NCBI GenBank assembly: GCA_002372275.1
Contig: DFFP01000013.1
Coordinates: forward strand, 16,775-80,774
Reading direction: 5' to 3'
DNA length: 64,000 bases
Source: Alphaproteobacteria bacterium UBA3773
Lineage (GTDB): Bacteria; Pseudomonadota; Alphaproteobacteria; RF32; CAG-239
The notes under the pieces: model-generated
The model's database searches: none
The model's input: the letters and a program-made list of their open reading frames with translations, nothing else
Told to the model about the DNA's origin: nothing
Shown here: positions 43,493 to 51,140 of the stretch, piece by piece
Numbering within the stretch: position 1 is the stretch's first letter
Layout: each line of letters starts with the position of its first letter
Translations under genes and position numbers: made by a program

Positions 43493-44755
43493 ATGAAACA
43501 TCAAATAACAACCTTAAAAAACGGATTAAAAATTATAACAAGCCCTCGCCCCGAAATTGAAACCGTCTCACTCGGAATTTGGGTAAACACGGGCTCGGCA
43601 TATGAAACGATGGATGTCAACGGCGTTTCACACTTTGTGGAACATATGGTTTTTAAGGGAACGCAAAAAAGAAATGCGCTTCAAATTTCTGAAGATATTG
43701 AAAACGTCGGCGGACACACAAACGCTTATACTTCGCGCGAATTTACGGCCTTTTATGCCAAAATGCTCAAATCCGATATAGAACTTGCCATAGATGTGAT
43801 TGCCGATTTTGTTGCAGCACCGACATTTGATGAAAATGAAATGAAAAAAGAAAAAGAAGTTGTCATTCAAGAAATCAAGCAAAGCATCGACACTCCTGAT
43901 GATGCTATTTTTGATCTTTTTGAAGCCGACGCTTTTAAAAATCTTCCGATCGGACGCACCATTTTGGGCCCTGAAGAAACAGTCCGTTCATTTACCCCAG
44001 ATGTTTTGCGCTCTTATATGAAAACACATTACAGCGCAAACAACATGGTTGTCACAGCCGTCGGTAATTTGGAACACGATACATTTGTGAAAATGGTTGA
44101 AGAAAGACTGGGAACTTATCAAGAAAAAGCTTCTTTTCATATTGAGCCGCAAGACTATGTCGGCGGATTTACATCTGAAAATCGCCCGATTGAACAAACA
44201 CATATGCTTCTGGGGTTTAAGGGGTTTGAATATAAAAATCCGCTCTATTATCCGGCGTCTGTCTTTTCTGCCATATTCGGCGGCGGAATGTCTTCGCGCC
44301 TGTTTCAAGAAATCAGAGAAAAAAGAGGTCTTGTTTACACTGTTTACAGTTTCACAAATTCGCACACATCAGGCGGCTTGTTTGGTATATATGCCGGCAC
44401 AACAGCCGATGAGTTAAATGAACTTGTTCCTGTTGTTGCAGATGAAATTAAAAAAGTCGTCAATGAAAAAGTCTTAAGTGAAGAATTAAAACGTGCTAAA
44501 ATGCAACTCAAGGCGAGCATGCTCATGGCACTCGAGAGTTCTTCTTCCACTGCCGAAGTAATGGCTCGTCAATATCTTATTCACGGGCGCATCATTGACA
44601 CAGATGAAATTACAAAAAATATTGAATCTGTTACAGCTGATGATATTCAAAAAGTGGCGCAAACTATTTTTACCACCACACCGACATATACGCTTTTAGG
44701 TAACCTCAAAAATTATCCCTCTTATGAAAAATTAAAGAATTTGTTGAAGTTTTAA
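43493..44755 (+). CDS. M16-family zinc metalloprotease (processing-peptidase-like)
   Basis: 420 residues. The inverted zinc motif HxxEH is present in VSHFVEHMVFKGTQKR, with the third ligand expected in the VVIQEIKQSIDTPDD region. Later segments SRLFQEIREKRGLVYTVYSF and MARQYLIHGRII fit the PqqL/MPP-beta-like group that is usual in Alphaproteobacteria. No signal peptide is seen. The AlbA_2 gene follows after 40 bases and may be in the same transcript. Confidence 0.93.
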   Translation: MKHQITTLKNGLKIITSPRPEIETVSLGIWVNTGSAYETMDVNGVSHFVEHMVFKGTQKRNALQISEDIENVGGHTNAYTSREFTAFYAKMLKSDIELAIDVIADFVAAPTFDENEMKKEKEVVIQEIKQSIDTPDDAIFDLFEADAFKNLPIGRTILGPEETVRSFTPDVLRSYMKTHYSANNMVVTAVGNLEHDTFVKMVEERLGTYQEKASFHIEPQDYVGGFTSENRPIEQTHMLLGFKGFEYKNPLYYPASVFSAIFGGGMSSRLFQEIREKRGLVYTVYSFTNSHTSGGLFGIYAGTTADELNELVPVVADEIKKVVNEKVLSEELKRAKMQLKASMLMALESSSSTAEVMARQYLIHGRIIDTDEITKNIESVTADDIQKVAQTIFTTTPTYTLLGNLKNYPSYEKLKNLLKF

Positions 44756-44795
44756 GTGTATTTGTTAACATAAGAAAATACTCAAGGAGACTCAC

Positions 44796-45863
44796 ATGTC
44801 ACGCGCGGAAGATATTTTTCAAAAACTGATTTATTTTGGCGAAGATGCTTTAGATGAATTTATTGCCGAGCGGCAAACGGAAGAACTTTTTTTAGATTTT
44901 AAAGAAGCTGTTTCAGACGGCAAAAAGTTTAAAACACTTTATAAAGATGACAGACGCAATCTCGCCAAAGCAATTTCCGGATTCGGAAATTCGGAAGGCG
45001 GCGTTGTGGTATGGGGTGTTTCCTGCGCACGTGACAAAGAAATCGGCGATGTTGCAAAAGCCAAAGTCAAGGTCAAAAATGTTCATCGTTTTTTAAGTTG
45101 GCTTGAAAATGCTATTTCAGGATGCACTATTCCGAGTCACAACAAAGTTCGAAATCATATCATCAGTGTTGATGAAAACGGCGACGGATATGTGGCAACA
45201 TATATTCCGAAATCTGATATTACCCCTCTCATGACCACGACTTCAAGCACCATATATATTCGCTCGGGCTCAAATAATGTGCCGGCTCCCTATGCGGTTA
45301 TTGCCGGCATGTTCGGTAAGCGCCCGCAGCCGAATATTGATCTTTTGTTTGAAGATAAAACCTTAGAAATCATCGAAAATGTTGATGAAGATATTCTTTA
45401 TCCGAAAACGATTGATAATCCGCCCGATAAATATGTCAAAATCAGCTTTTCAATTATTGCTGACAATCAAAGCGACGCTATTGCCAAAGAGCTTTATTTT
45501 TCGGCAAATACATCAGAGACCGGCAGCGAATATAATAAAGTCCGCTTTTTGGGATATAACCAAATGGATTCGATTTCAAGTATTTCAGGACACTTTAATC
45601 TCATCACAAAACCGGAGCTTCGACTTCCGCCACGCGGAAAATTAAAGTTTACAACGGTGCAAATTATTTTATCCCCGTTTGCTGAAAGTGATTTTTGCTT
45701 TAATGGTGTGATAGGAGCTGAAAACGCAATGCCGCGCGATTTCAGATTTTATTTATCCAAAAACGACCTGCGCTCATTTGTGGCTAAAGCACTCAAAAGC
45801 GAGGATGAAAGCCATATTTTACTTGCTGAATTTTTCTCTGACTTTTTAAGGGGAAACAATTAA
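44796..45863 (+). CDS. AlbA_2 (Schlafen-type) domain protein
   Basis: 355 residues. The N-terminal domain (EELFLDFKEAVSDGKKFKTL, RRNLAKAISGFGNSEGGVVV, WGVSCARDKEIGD) is of the AlbA_2/Schlafen type, found in ATP- or nucleic-acid-binding regulators. It continues with STIYIRSGSNNVPAPYAVIA. The C-terminal half is a beta-rich region I do not recognise. AAGGAGACTCAC precedes the ATG, and rnhA starts one base after the stop. Function unknown; a nucleic-acid role would fit its neighbour. Confidence 0.82.
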   Translation: MSRAEDIFQKLIYFGEDALDEFIAERQTEELFLDFKEAVSDGKKFKTLYKDDRRNLAKAISGFGNSEGGVVVWGVSCARDKEIGDVAKAKVKVKNVHRFLSWLENAISGCTIPSHNKVRNHIISVDENGDGYVATYIPKSDITPLMTTTSSTIYIRSGSNNVPAPYAVIAGMFGKRPQPNIDLLFEDKTLEIIENVDEDILYPKTIDNPPDKYVKISFSIIADNQSDAIAKELYFSANTSETGSEYNKVRFLGYNQMDSISSISGHFNLITKPELRLPPRGKLKFTTVQIILSPFAESDFCFNGVIGAENAMPRDFRFYLSKNDLRSFVAKALKSEDESHILLAEFFSDFLRGNN

Positions 45864-45864
45864 A

Positions 45865-46317
45865 ATGATGAAACGCGTTGAAATCTATACAGACGGTGCT
45901 TGTTCCGGAAACCCGGGAATCGGTGGTTGGGGGTGTATTTTGCGCTATAAAGAAAACGAAAAAGAACTCTCGGGCGGAGAACTTCAAACAACCAACAATC
46001 GTATGGAGCTCACCGCCGTTATTGAAGCCTTAAAAGCCTTAAAAACAAGCTGTAACGTCACGCTTTATACCGATAGCAAATATGTAATGGACGGCATTAC
46101 CGAATGGCTTTCAGAATGGAAGAAAAACGGCTGGAAAACCAAAAGCAAAAAAAATGAAGTCAAAAACATTGACCTTTGGCAAATGCTTGATGAGTTGAAA
46201 TCAAAGCATGAAATTCGTTTTGTTTGGGTCAAAGGCCATAACGGGGACGAAGGCAACGAAAGAGTTGATGCTTTAGCCAGATCGGAAGTCATAAAATTAA
46301 AAGCACAAGAAAAGTAA
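45865..46317 (+). CDS. rnhA: Ribonuclease HI
   Basis: 150 residues. The catalytic carboxylates are all visible: Asp in EIYTDGACSGNPG, Glu in NNRMELTAVIEAL, Asp in LYTDSKYVMDGI and the last Asp in GNERVDALAR. RNase HI removes RNA from RNA-DNA hybrids. Two adjacent ATG codons (45865, 45868) may be the start; GGGGA lies upstream. It follows the AlbA_2 gene with a one-base gap. Confidence 0.96.
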   Translation: MMKRVEIYTDGACSGNPGIGGWGCILRYKENEKELSGGELQTTNNRMELTAVIEALKALKTSCNVTLYTDSKYVMDGITEWLSEWKKNGWKTKSKKNEVKNIDLWQMLDELKSKHEIRFVWVKGHNGDEGNERVDALARSEVIKLKAQEK

Positions 46318-46402
46318 TCGTCTTTTTGAATTTTTTTGAGCTCATTTTAATAACTCTTTAACATATCTTTTTATATCTTTCGGTATATATCCATTTCAGA
46401 GC

Positions 46403-46431
46403 TTGACCTTTGATTAAAAATCACATAATAT
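46403..46431 (+). promoter_or_regulatory. Predicted promoter of the prepilin gene
   Basis: TTGACC, exactly 17 bases, then TAATAT. The leader of about 95 bases carries two direct repeats (TCTTCCAACGTTA at 46469-46481 and TCTTCAACGTTA at 46493-46504), 24 bases apart. Confidence 0.6.
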
Positions 46432-46534
46432 GGGTTCAGATACTTTGAAACAGGTATTTATGAGGTAGTCTTCCAACGTTACTTTAGATTATCTCTTCAA
46501 CGTTAACTTTTTTGATATCAAAAGGAATATGAAA

Positions 46535-47134
46535 ATGAATAACATCAATGAAAAAGGTCGTTCAATGGTTGAAATGCTTGGCGTTTTGGCAATTATCGGT
46601 GTTTTGTCTGCCGGTGGTTTGGCTGGTTACTCCAAAGCTATGTTCAAACATAAAATGAACACGACAATTGACCAAATCACAATGATTGTCACAAACATCC
46701 GTACACTTTACGGCACACAAGGCAATTATGCCGGTTTGGACAATGGTATGGCTATTAAAGCCGGTATTATCCCGAATGCTATGTATACAGCCAATTCAGC
46801 AGGCACATACGCTTCAAATGCTTCTTTAGTCAATCCGTTTAAAGGTGGCGCAACAATTGCAACAGCTGAAGCAAAATCAGGTTTAGCAGATACAGCTTTT
46901 ATAGTGACATACTCAAACTTGCCGTCTGAAGCATGCGTCCAAATCGCAACTTCTGACTTCGGTACAGGCGCAGGTTCCGGCTTTATCGGCTCAGGTGCTA
47001 AGAATACAGATGGCGCTACTGTAACCACAATGGTTGGTGAAGGTAATGAAGGTAAACCGTTGGATTTAGCCACAGCTATTGCAAATTGTAATGGTGCCGG
47101 TACGGTTAACTCTGTTGCTTTGAAATTCTATTAA
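46535..47134 (+). CDS. Type IV prepilin-like protein (type IVb/PilS-like)
   Basis: About 199 residues. A short leader MNNINEKG is followed by the cleavage-site region RSMVEMLGVLAIIGVLSAGG, with Gly at -1 and Glu at +5 as prepilin peptidase requires. The hydrophobic helix leads into an exposed domain with many small residues and two Cys (EACVQIA, AIANCNGAG) that could form the usual C-terminal disulfide. Two ATG codons are possible (46529, 46535); the second is eight bases from AGGA. No pilus assembly genes are nearby, so this subunit is encoded apart from its machine. Confidence 0.85.
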   Translation: MNNINEKGRSMVEMLGVLAIIGVLSAGGLAGYSKAMFKHKMNTTIDQITMIVTNIRTLYGTQGNYAGLDNGMAIKAGIIPNAMYTANSAGTYASNASLVNPFKGGATIATAEAKSGLADTAFIVTYSNLPSEACVQIATSDFGTGAGSGFIGSGAKNTDGATVTTMVGEGNEGKPLDLATAIANCNGAGTVNSVALKFY

Positions 47135-47153
47135 TATATAGAAAAGCTAAAAA

Positions 47154-47180
47154 AGCCGTCCTTCGGGGCGGTTTTTTTTT
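47154..47180 (+). terminator. Intrinsic terminator of the prepilin gene
   Basis: GCCGTCC / GGGCGGT stem closed by a UUCG loop and followed by nine T. It also lies at the end of the convergent nfo gene. Confidence 0.85.
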
Positions 47181-47182
47181 GT

Positions 47183-48016
47183 TTAATCATTAAAATTAGC
47201 GCGCAAAAACTCGATTTCGCTTGCCCAGCCTTTTAAATCATTTGGCGTTTCTAAAACAAAGGGTAAATGTTTCAATAAGGGGTGATTGACAAACTTAATC
47301 AGCGCCTCAGCCCCAAGACTTCCCTCACCTATTTTTTCGTGTCTGTCTTTATGCGAGGCAAAAGGCGTTTTACTGTCGTTTAAATGGATGGCTTTGAGTT
47401 TTTCAAGCCCAATGATGTTATCAAATTTTTCTAAAACCCCGTCTAAATCTTCTTTAATATCATAACCTGCCGAATAAACGTGGCAGGTATCCATACAAAC
47501 CCCGATTTTGTCTTGGCATTCAACACGCCCCATAATCTCTTTTAATTCTTCAAAGGTGGAACCGACTTCAGAGCCTTTGCCGGACATTGTCTCCAAAAGA
47601 ACCATCGTTGATTGTTTGGGTGTTAACACCTTATTTAAAAGCGTTGAAATCATCTCAATGGCAACATCTGTACCCTGCCCGACATGTGACCCGGGGTGAA
47701 AGTTATAATAATTAAAAGGCACATATTCCATACGCTTTAAGTCATCATTGAACACAAGCTCTGCAAATTCGCGTGTTTTTAAATTATCCGAACACGGATT
47801 TAAGGTATACGGCGCATGCGCCACAATGGGTGCAAAATGATTTTGATTTGAAATCTCTAAAAATTTTTGAACATCTGGTGCGTTAATATCTTTAGCCTTT
47901 CCGCCTTGCGGATTACGTGTAAAAAATTGAAATGTATCGGCTTTGATAAAAAGAGCGTCTTTTCCCATTTTTTCAAAGCCTTTAGAACTTGAAAGGTGTG
48001 CACCGATATGAAGCAT
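47183..48016 (-). CDS. nfo: Endonuclease IV
   Basis: A 277-residue AP endonuclease of base-excision repair with a TIM-barrel fold and three metal ions. Visible motifs are HIGAHLSSSKGFEKM, FNYYNFHPGSHVGQG, LLETMSGKGSEVG, IGVCMDTCHVYSAGYDI, LKAIHLNDSKTPFASHKDRH and KIGEGSLG. All metal-ligand motifs appear intact. The gene is convergent with the prepilin gene and divergent from the tRNA-Pro. Confidence 0.95.
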   Translation of the reverse strand: MLHIGAHLSSSKGFEKMGKDALFIKADTFQFFTRNPQGGKAKDINAPDVQKFLEISNQNHFAPIVAHAPYTLNPCSDNLKTREFAELVFNDDLKRMEYVPFNYYNFHPGSHVGQGTDVAIEMISTLLNKVLTPKQSTMVLLETMSGKGSEVGSTFEELKEIMGRVECQDKIGVCMDTCHVYSAGYDIKEDLDGVLEKFDNIIGLEKLKAIHLNDSKTPFASHKDRHEKIGEGSLGAEALIKFVNHPLLKHLPFVLETPNDLKGWASEIEFLRANFND

Positions 48017-48086
48017 AGAAATTCCTTATATAAAAATTTATAATGAGCCTATAACAAAAAATTTTCAAAGAAAAGCAAAAAAAGAC

Positions 48087-48115
48087 TTGCACAGAAAAAA
48101 ATAATGTTGTATGAA
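48087..48115 (+). promoter_or_regulatory. Promoter of tRNA-Pro
   Basis: TTGCAC, exactly 17 bases, then TATGAA, ending 17 bases before the tRNA. Confidence 0.55.
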
Positions 48116-48132
48116 GTGAGCGTTACAACAAT

Positions 48133-48209
48133 CGGATTGTAGTTCAGCCTGGTAGAACGCTTCGTTCGGGTCGAAGAGGTCGCTGGTTCGAATCCAGTCA
48201 ATCCGACCA
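48133..48209 (+). tRNA. tRNA-Pro (anticodon CGG), CCA encoded
   Basis: A full cloverleaf was traced by hand: acceptor CGGATTG / CAATCCG, D arm GTTC / GAAC, anticodon stem CTTCG / CGAAG with loop TTCGGGT (anticodon CGG), T arm GCTGG / CCAGT (four pairs and a G-T closing pair) with loop TTCGAAT, discriminator A, then CCA. The length is 77 bases. Partial copies of its 3' end occur at 53081 and 54404, so it may be an island attachment site. Confidence 0.95.
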
Positions 48210-48227
48210 ATATAGATAACAATTAGG

Positions 48228-48257
48228 AAACGGATACTTTTGAGTGTCCGTTTTTTT
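48228..48257 (+). terminator. Intrinsic terminator of tRNA-Pro
   Basis: AAACGGATAC / GTGTCCGTTT stem (one mismatch or wobble) with a TTTTGA loop and a run of T. Confidence 0.8.
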
Positions 48258-48379
48258 GTTGCCTATTAGAAAAGTATTGTCGTTAAAGTAATTTCACGAT
48301 ATTAAAAATTTTATGACCATGAGGTCACTTTTGAGGAATTTTTTCGTAAAAACGCTCTTTAAATATAAATTTGAAACTT

Positions 48380-48413
48380 GACCACGTGGACACTTTTCAC
48401 GCGCCACGTGGTC
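48380..48413. repeat. Facing inverted repeats GACCACGTGG ... CCACGTGGTC
   Basis: Two perfect 10-base inverted copies, each with a CACGTG core, separated by 14 bases. A third CCACGTGG is at 48542-48549. Possible operator sites; a hairpin is the alternative. Confidence 0.8.
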
Positions 48414-48480
48414 GTAACGCATTGATTTTATTTAATTGTCATAAAAATCTATGCTGTTTTCCGCAATCTTAAGAGTGGTG

Positions 48481-48550
48481 GGGTATACTGAGGATACTGA
48501 CAACGTGCTTTTTATTATTAAAAATCAACAACATATACTGTCCACGTGGT
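48481..48550. repeat. Left arm of a long inverted repeat flanking the R-M/DUF262/HEPN cassette
   Basis: The inner 20 bases (48531-48550, ACATATACTGTCCACGTGGT) match the reverse complement of 52728-52747 at 19 of 20 positions. Outward of this, 26 bases around GAGGATACTGACAACGTGC match the right arm at about 20 of 26. Confidence 0.85.
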
Positions 48551-48558
48551 AATAAAAC

Positions 48559-48589
48559 TTGACTTTTATATTTTTTCAAGCGTTATTGT
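48559..48589 (+). promoter_or_regulatory. Predicted promoter of the island operon
   Basis: TTGACT with GTTATT at 17 bases or TATTGT at 19. It lies nine bases after the CCACGTGG inside the left inverted-repeat arm, so a protein bound there could control it. Confidence 0.4.
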
Positions 48590-48619
48590 AGTAAGTGTCT
48601 ATACAGAAAGGAGAACAAC

Positions 48620-48805
48620 ATGACTCAAGCCGAAAAACTCGTTAAAATTATCATGCCGGATTTGTTAAGATATTTAAAATTAAAAGAACGTGGTCTTGTA
48701 TGTCAAAATCGCGTTTTGCAACGAATTCCGTTAGATCAAAGGGAGAAAAAAGAGGAAGAATTTGAAGAATTCAGCGAGGAAGCTAATAAAATCTTAAATA
48801 AGTAA
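48620..48805 (+). CDS. Small hypothetical protein, 61 residues, first gene of the island cassette
   Basis: A charged helical protein (AEKLVKIIMPDLLRYLKLKE, then DQREKKEEEFEEFSEEANKI) with no recognised motif. A strong ribosome-binding site (AAAGGAGAACAAC) precedes the ATG. It is directly upstream of the methylase gene by about 60 bases. It has no clear helix-turn-helix, so a controller (C) protein role is possible by position only. Confidence 0.65.
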   Translation: MTQAEKLVKIIMPDLLRYLKLKERGLVCQNRVLQRIPLDQREKKEEEFEEFSEEANKILNK

Positions 48806-48864
48806 AATTTTTATTGCTATAATTTTTAATTCAGCCTATACTCTTTTCTGACCTAGGATACAAA

Positions 48865-49800
48865 ATGAATAACGCATTAATTTTAAATGAAGACTATTTA
48901 GAGTTTCATGCAAAGCCCGTTTTAAAGTGGGCTGGCGGCAAAGGTATGCTTTTACCACAAATCACAGAGCATTTACCTACAAAGTTAAAATTTGGTGCAA
49001 TAAAGCGTTATATTGAACCGTTTGTCGGCGGTGGTGCTGTTTTCTTTGAACTGACAAACAACTATAATTTTGAAGATGCGTATCTGTTTGATGTTAATCC
49101 TGAACTAGTTATACTCTATAATGTGATTAAAAATAACGTTGAAGATTTGATATCTGAGTTGTCCGTTTTACAGCAAGCTTATAATGATGCATCGGATAAA
49201 ACGGCATTCTACTATTCTATTCGTGATGAGTATAATCATTTTGATAAAAATGTGGATGCAAATAAATATACAACTGATTTTATTAGGCGCGCAGCTTTAA
49301 CAGTTTGTTTGAACCGAACCTGTTTTAATGGTTTGTTTAGGGTTAATTCAAAGGGACTGTTTAACGTTCCTGTCGGAAAGTACAAGAATCCGCGGATTTT
49401 AGATGAAAGTAATTTAAGAGAAGTTTCAAAAGCTCTGCAGTGCGCAACAATACTGCAAACGGATTTTGCTTCTGCTTTAGACTATGTAAACTCTGATGCC
49501 TTTGTTTATTATGACCCACCGTATCGACCGATTAACGCCAGTTCGTTTAATTCTTATGCTGTTGGCGATTTTGATGATGATGAACAAAGACGTTTAAAAG
49601 ATGTTTTCGCTAAGGCAAATGAGTTAGGCGCTTTGCAGATGCTCAGCAATTCTGACCCGACCAACTACAATCCTAAAGACATGTTCTTTGATAGTTTATA
49701 TCGTGATTATACAATTCACAGAATTTGGGCAAAAAGAATGATTAATGCTGATCCGAATGGTCGCGATGGTGTAAGGGAACTTTTAATTACGAACTATTGA
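48865..49800 (+). CDS. Dam-type DNA adenine N6-methyltransferase (DpnM-like)
   Basis: 311 residues of the alpha-class Dam family. Near the N-terminus KPVLKWAGGKGMLLPQI and YIEPFVGGGAVFFEL form the AdoMet site, and YYDPPYRPINASSFNSYAVG (D217-PPY) is the catalytic motif. Such enzymes usually methylate adenine in GATC. With the next two genes it matches the order methylase, methylase, nuclease of DpnII-type systems. AGGA precedes the ATG. The stop overlaps the run-up to the next gene by a two-base gap. Confidence 0.92.
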   Translation: MNNALILNEDYLEFHAKPVLKWAGGKGMLLPQITEHLPTKLKFGAIKRYIEPFVGGGAVFFELTNNYNFEDAYLFDVNPELVILYNVIKNNVEDLISELSVLQQAYNDASDKTAFYYSIRDEYNHFDKNVDANKYTTDFIRRAALTVCLNRTCFNGLFRVNSKGLFNVPVGKYKNPRILDESNLREVSKALQCATILQTDFASALDYVNSDAFVYYDPPYRPINASSFNSYAVGDFDDDEQRRLKDVFAKANELGALQMLSNSDPTNYNPKDMFFDSLYRDYTIHRIWAKRMINADPNGRDGVRELLITNY

Positions 49801-49802
49801 GA

Positions 49803-50588
49803 ATGAAAGAGATTTATAATTTATATTGTGCCGATTGTATTAAAAAATTAAAAGATTTCCCTGAAAACACTTTTGATATGATTTTTGCTGACCCGCCTTA
49901 TATGCTTTCTAATGGTGGTATTAGTTGTCAAAACGGACGTGTTGTTTCCGTTAATAAAGGTGATTGGGATGAAAGCAAAGGTTTCAAAGAAGATTTTAAA
50001 TTTCACAAGAAATGGTTGTCAGCCTGTAAGCGCGTTTTGAAACCAAATGGAACTTTATGGGTATCCGGAACCTATCACAGCATTTTTCAATGTGGTTTTG
50101 CTATGCAGTTACTGGGGTATCATATTCTAAATGATATTTCTTGGTTTAAGCCTAATGCCAGCCCGAATATGTCTTGTCGTTATTTCACAGCAAGTCATGA
50201 AACGTTGATTTGGGCCAGAAAAGATAAGAAATCGCGGCACTATTTTAATTATGATGCGATGAAAGACGGGGATTTTCCGAAAGATTTTATTAAAAAACCT
50301 CACTCGCAAATGAGAAGTGTTTGGTCTATCGGAACACCTACACCGAGTGAAAAACAATTTGGGAAGCACCCGACCCAAAAGCCTTTGGAGTTGTTGGAAC
50401 GAATCATTCTCGCTTCAACAAAGGAAAATGACCTGATTTTGGATCCGTTTATGGGAAGTGGCACAACCGGAGTAGCCGCTATGAAATTAGGTCGACAATT
50501 TATCGGAATCGAAAAGAATCCGGAATTTATCGTGCTGGCGGATAAAAGGATTTTTGATGCGTATCAACATAAGGAGAATAAAGAATGA
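49803..50588 (+). CDS. DpnA-like DNA adenine methyltransferase (second methylase)
   Basis: About 261 residues, beta-class. DPPY comes first (MIFADPPYMLSNGGISCQNG) and the AdoMet motif last (DLILDPFMGSGTTGVAAMKL). The segments VVSVNKGDWDESKG and KQFGKHPTQKPLELLERII are typical of DpnA-type enzymes, which in DpnII systems can also modify single-stranded GATC during DNA uptake. The frame can be read from a TTG at 49797, but the ATG at 49803 just after the upstream stop is more likely. It overlaps the nuclease gene by four bases. Confidence 0.92.
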   Translation: MKEIYNLYCADCIKKLKDFPENTFDMIFADPPYMLSNGGISCQNGRVVSVNKGDWDESKGFKEDFKFHKKWLSACKRVLKPNGTLWVSGTYHSIFQCGFAMQLLGYHILNDISWFKPNASPNMSCRYFTASHETLIWARKDKKSRHYFNYDAMKDGDFPKDFIKKPHSQMRSVWSIGTPTPSEKQFGKHPTQKPLELLERIILASTKENDLILDPFMGSGTTGVAAMKLGRQFIGIEKNPEFIVLADKRIFDAYQHKENKE

Positions 50589-51127
50589 AAGAAAATGGTA
50601 TAGGTGGTGCAAACACCAAGACAGGTTTGGTCTTTGAAGGAAAAACAGATTTGCAAACATTTTTATGTGGGCAAAAGGGATACTCATGCCAAACTAATAA
50701 TTCAGGTTGGGTAGATGTCTTTTATAACAAAGAACAAGTTGCTTCTATTTTTAAGAAAACAGCACTATATCGTTTTCTCGACAGTAGAAAGGTTGATTGG
50801 AAATCTATATTATCCAAAAAACTTTTGCCAGACGATTCTATTTATGTCGTCTGCAATAATACCTTTTTTGTTATAGAATGTAAATTTCAGAAAGTTGCAG
50901 GTTCTGTTGATGAAAAACTACAAACATGTGATTTTAAGAAAAAACAATATAAAAAGTTGTTGGCTCAACTTAATATGGAAGTAGAATATATATACTTATT
51001 GAGTGAGTGGTTTAAACAAAAACAATATAAAGATGTTTTGGAGTATATTATTTCTGTTGGATGCTCTTATTACTTTGAATACATTCCGTTGAGCAAGTTT
51101 GGTTTACCTGTTCCTGAAAAAATATGA
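50585..51127 (+). CDS. Probable type II restriction endonuclease, PD-(D/E)XK fold
   Basis: 180 residues. A textbook nuclease motif is present: P82-D83, then 14 residues, then E98-C99-K100 (LPDDSIYV ... FFVIECKF). A GGANTKTGLVFEGKTDLQ segment lies at the N-terminus and SVDEKLQTCDFKKKQYKKLL follows the motif. It overlaps the DpnA-like methylase gene by four bases (ATGA), so it is almost certainly the cutting enzyme of this system. From memory it is shorter than DpnII and MboI and does not obviously resemble them, so it may be a different nuclease lineage attached to GATC methylases. Confidence 0.8.
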   Translation: MKENGIGGANTKTGLVFEGKTDLQTFLCGQKGYSCQTNNSGWVDVFYNKEQVASIFKKTALYRFLDSRKVDWKSILSKKLLPDDSIYVVCNNTFFVIECKFQKVAGSVDEKLQTCDFKKKQYKKLLAQLNMEVEYIYLLSEWFKQKQYKDVLEYIISVGCSYYFEYIPLSKFGLPVPEKI

Positions 51128-51140
51128 AAGGAAAATTTAT

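Larger units (their letters stand above)
48210..48619. other. Non-coding gap: tRNA terminator, CACGTG palindromes and left inverted repeat
   Basis: No gene is seen. Right after the tRNA is a terminator (48228-48257). At 48380-48413 two inverted copies of GACCACGTGG face each other across 14 bases. The segment 48481-48550 is the left arm of a long imperfect inverted repeat whose right arm is at 52728-52797. A further CCACGTGG lies at 48542-48549, just before the predicted promoter of the 61-residue gene. Confidence 0.75.

Noticed and set aside
48380..48550. Repeated CACGTGG considered as a CRISPR or IS end
   Set aside because: No regular spacing, no spacers, and no transposase gene in the region.
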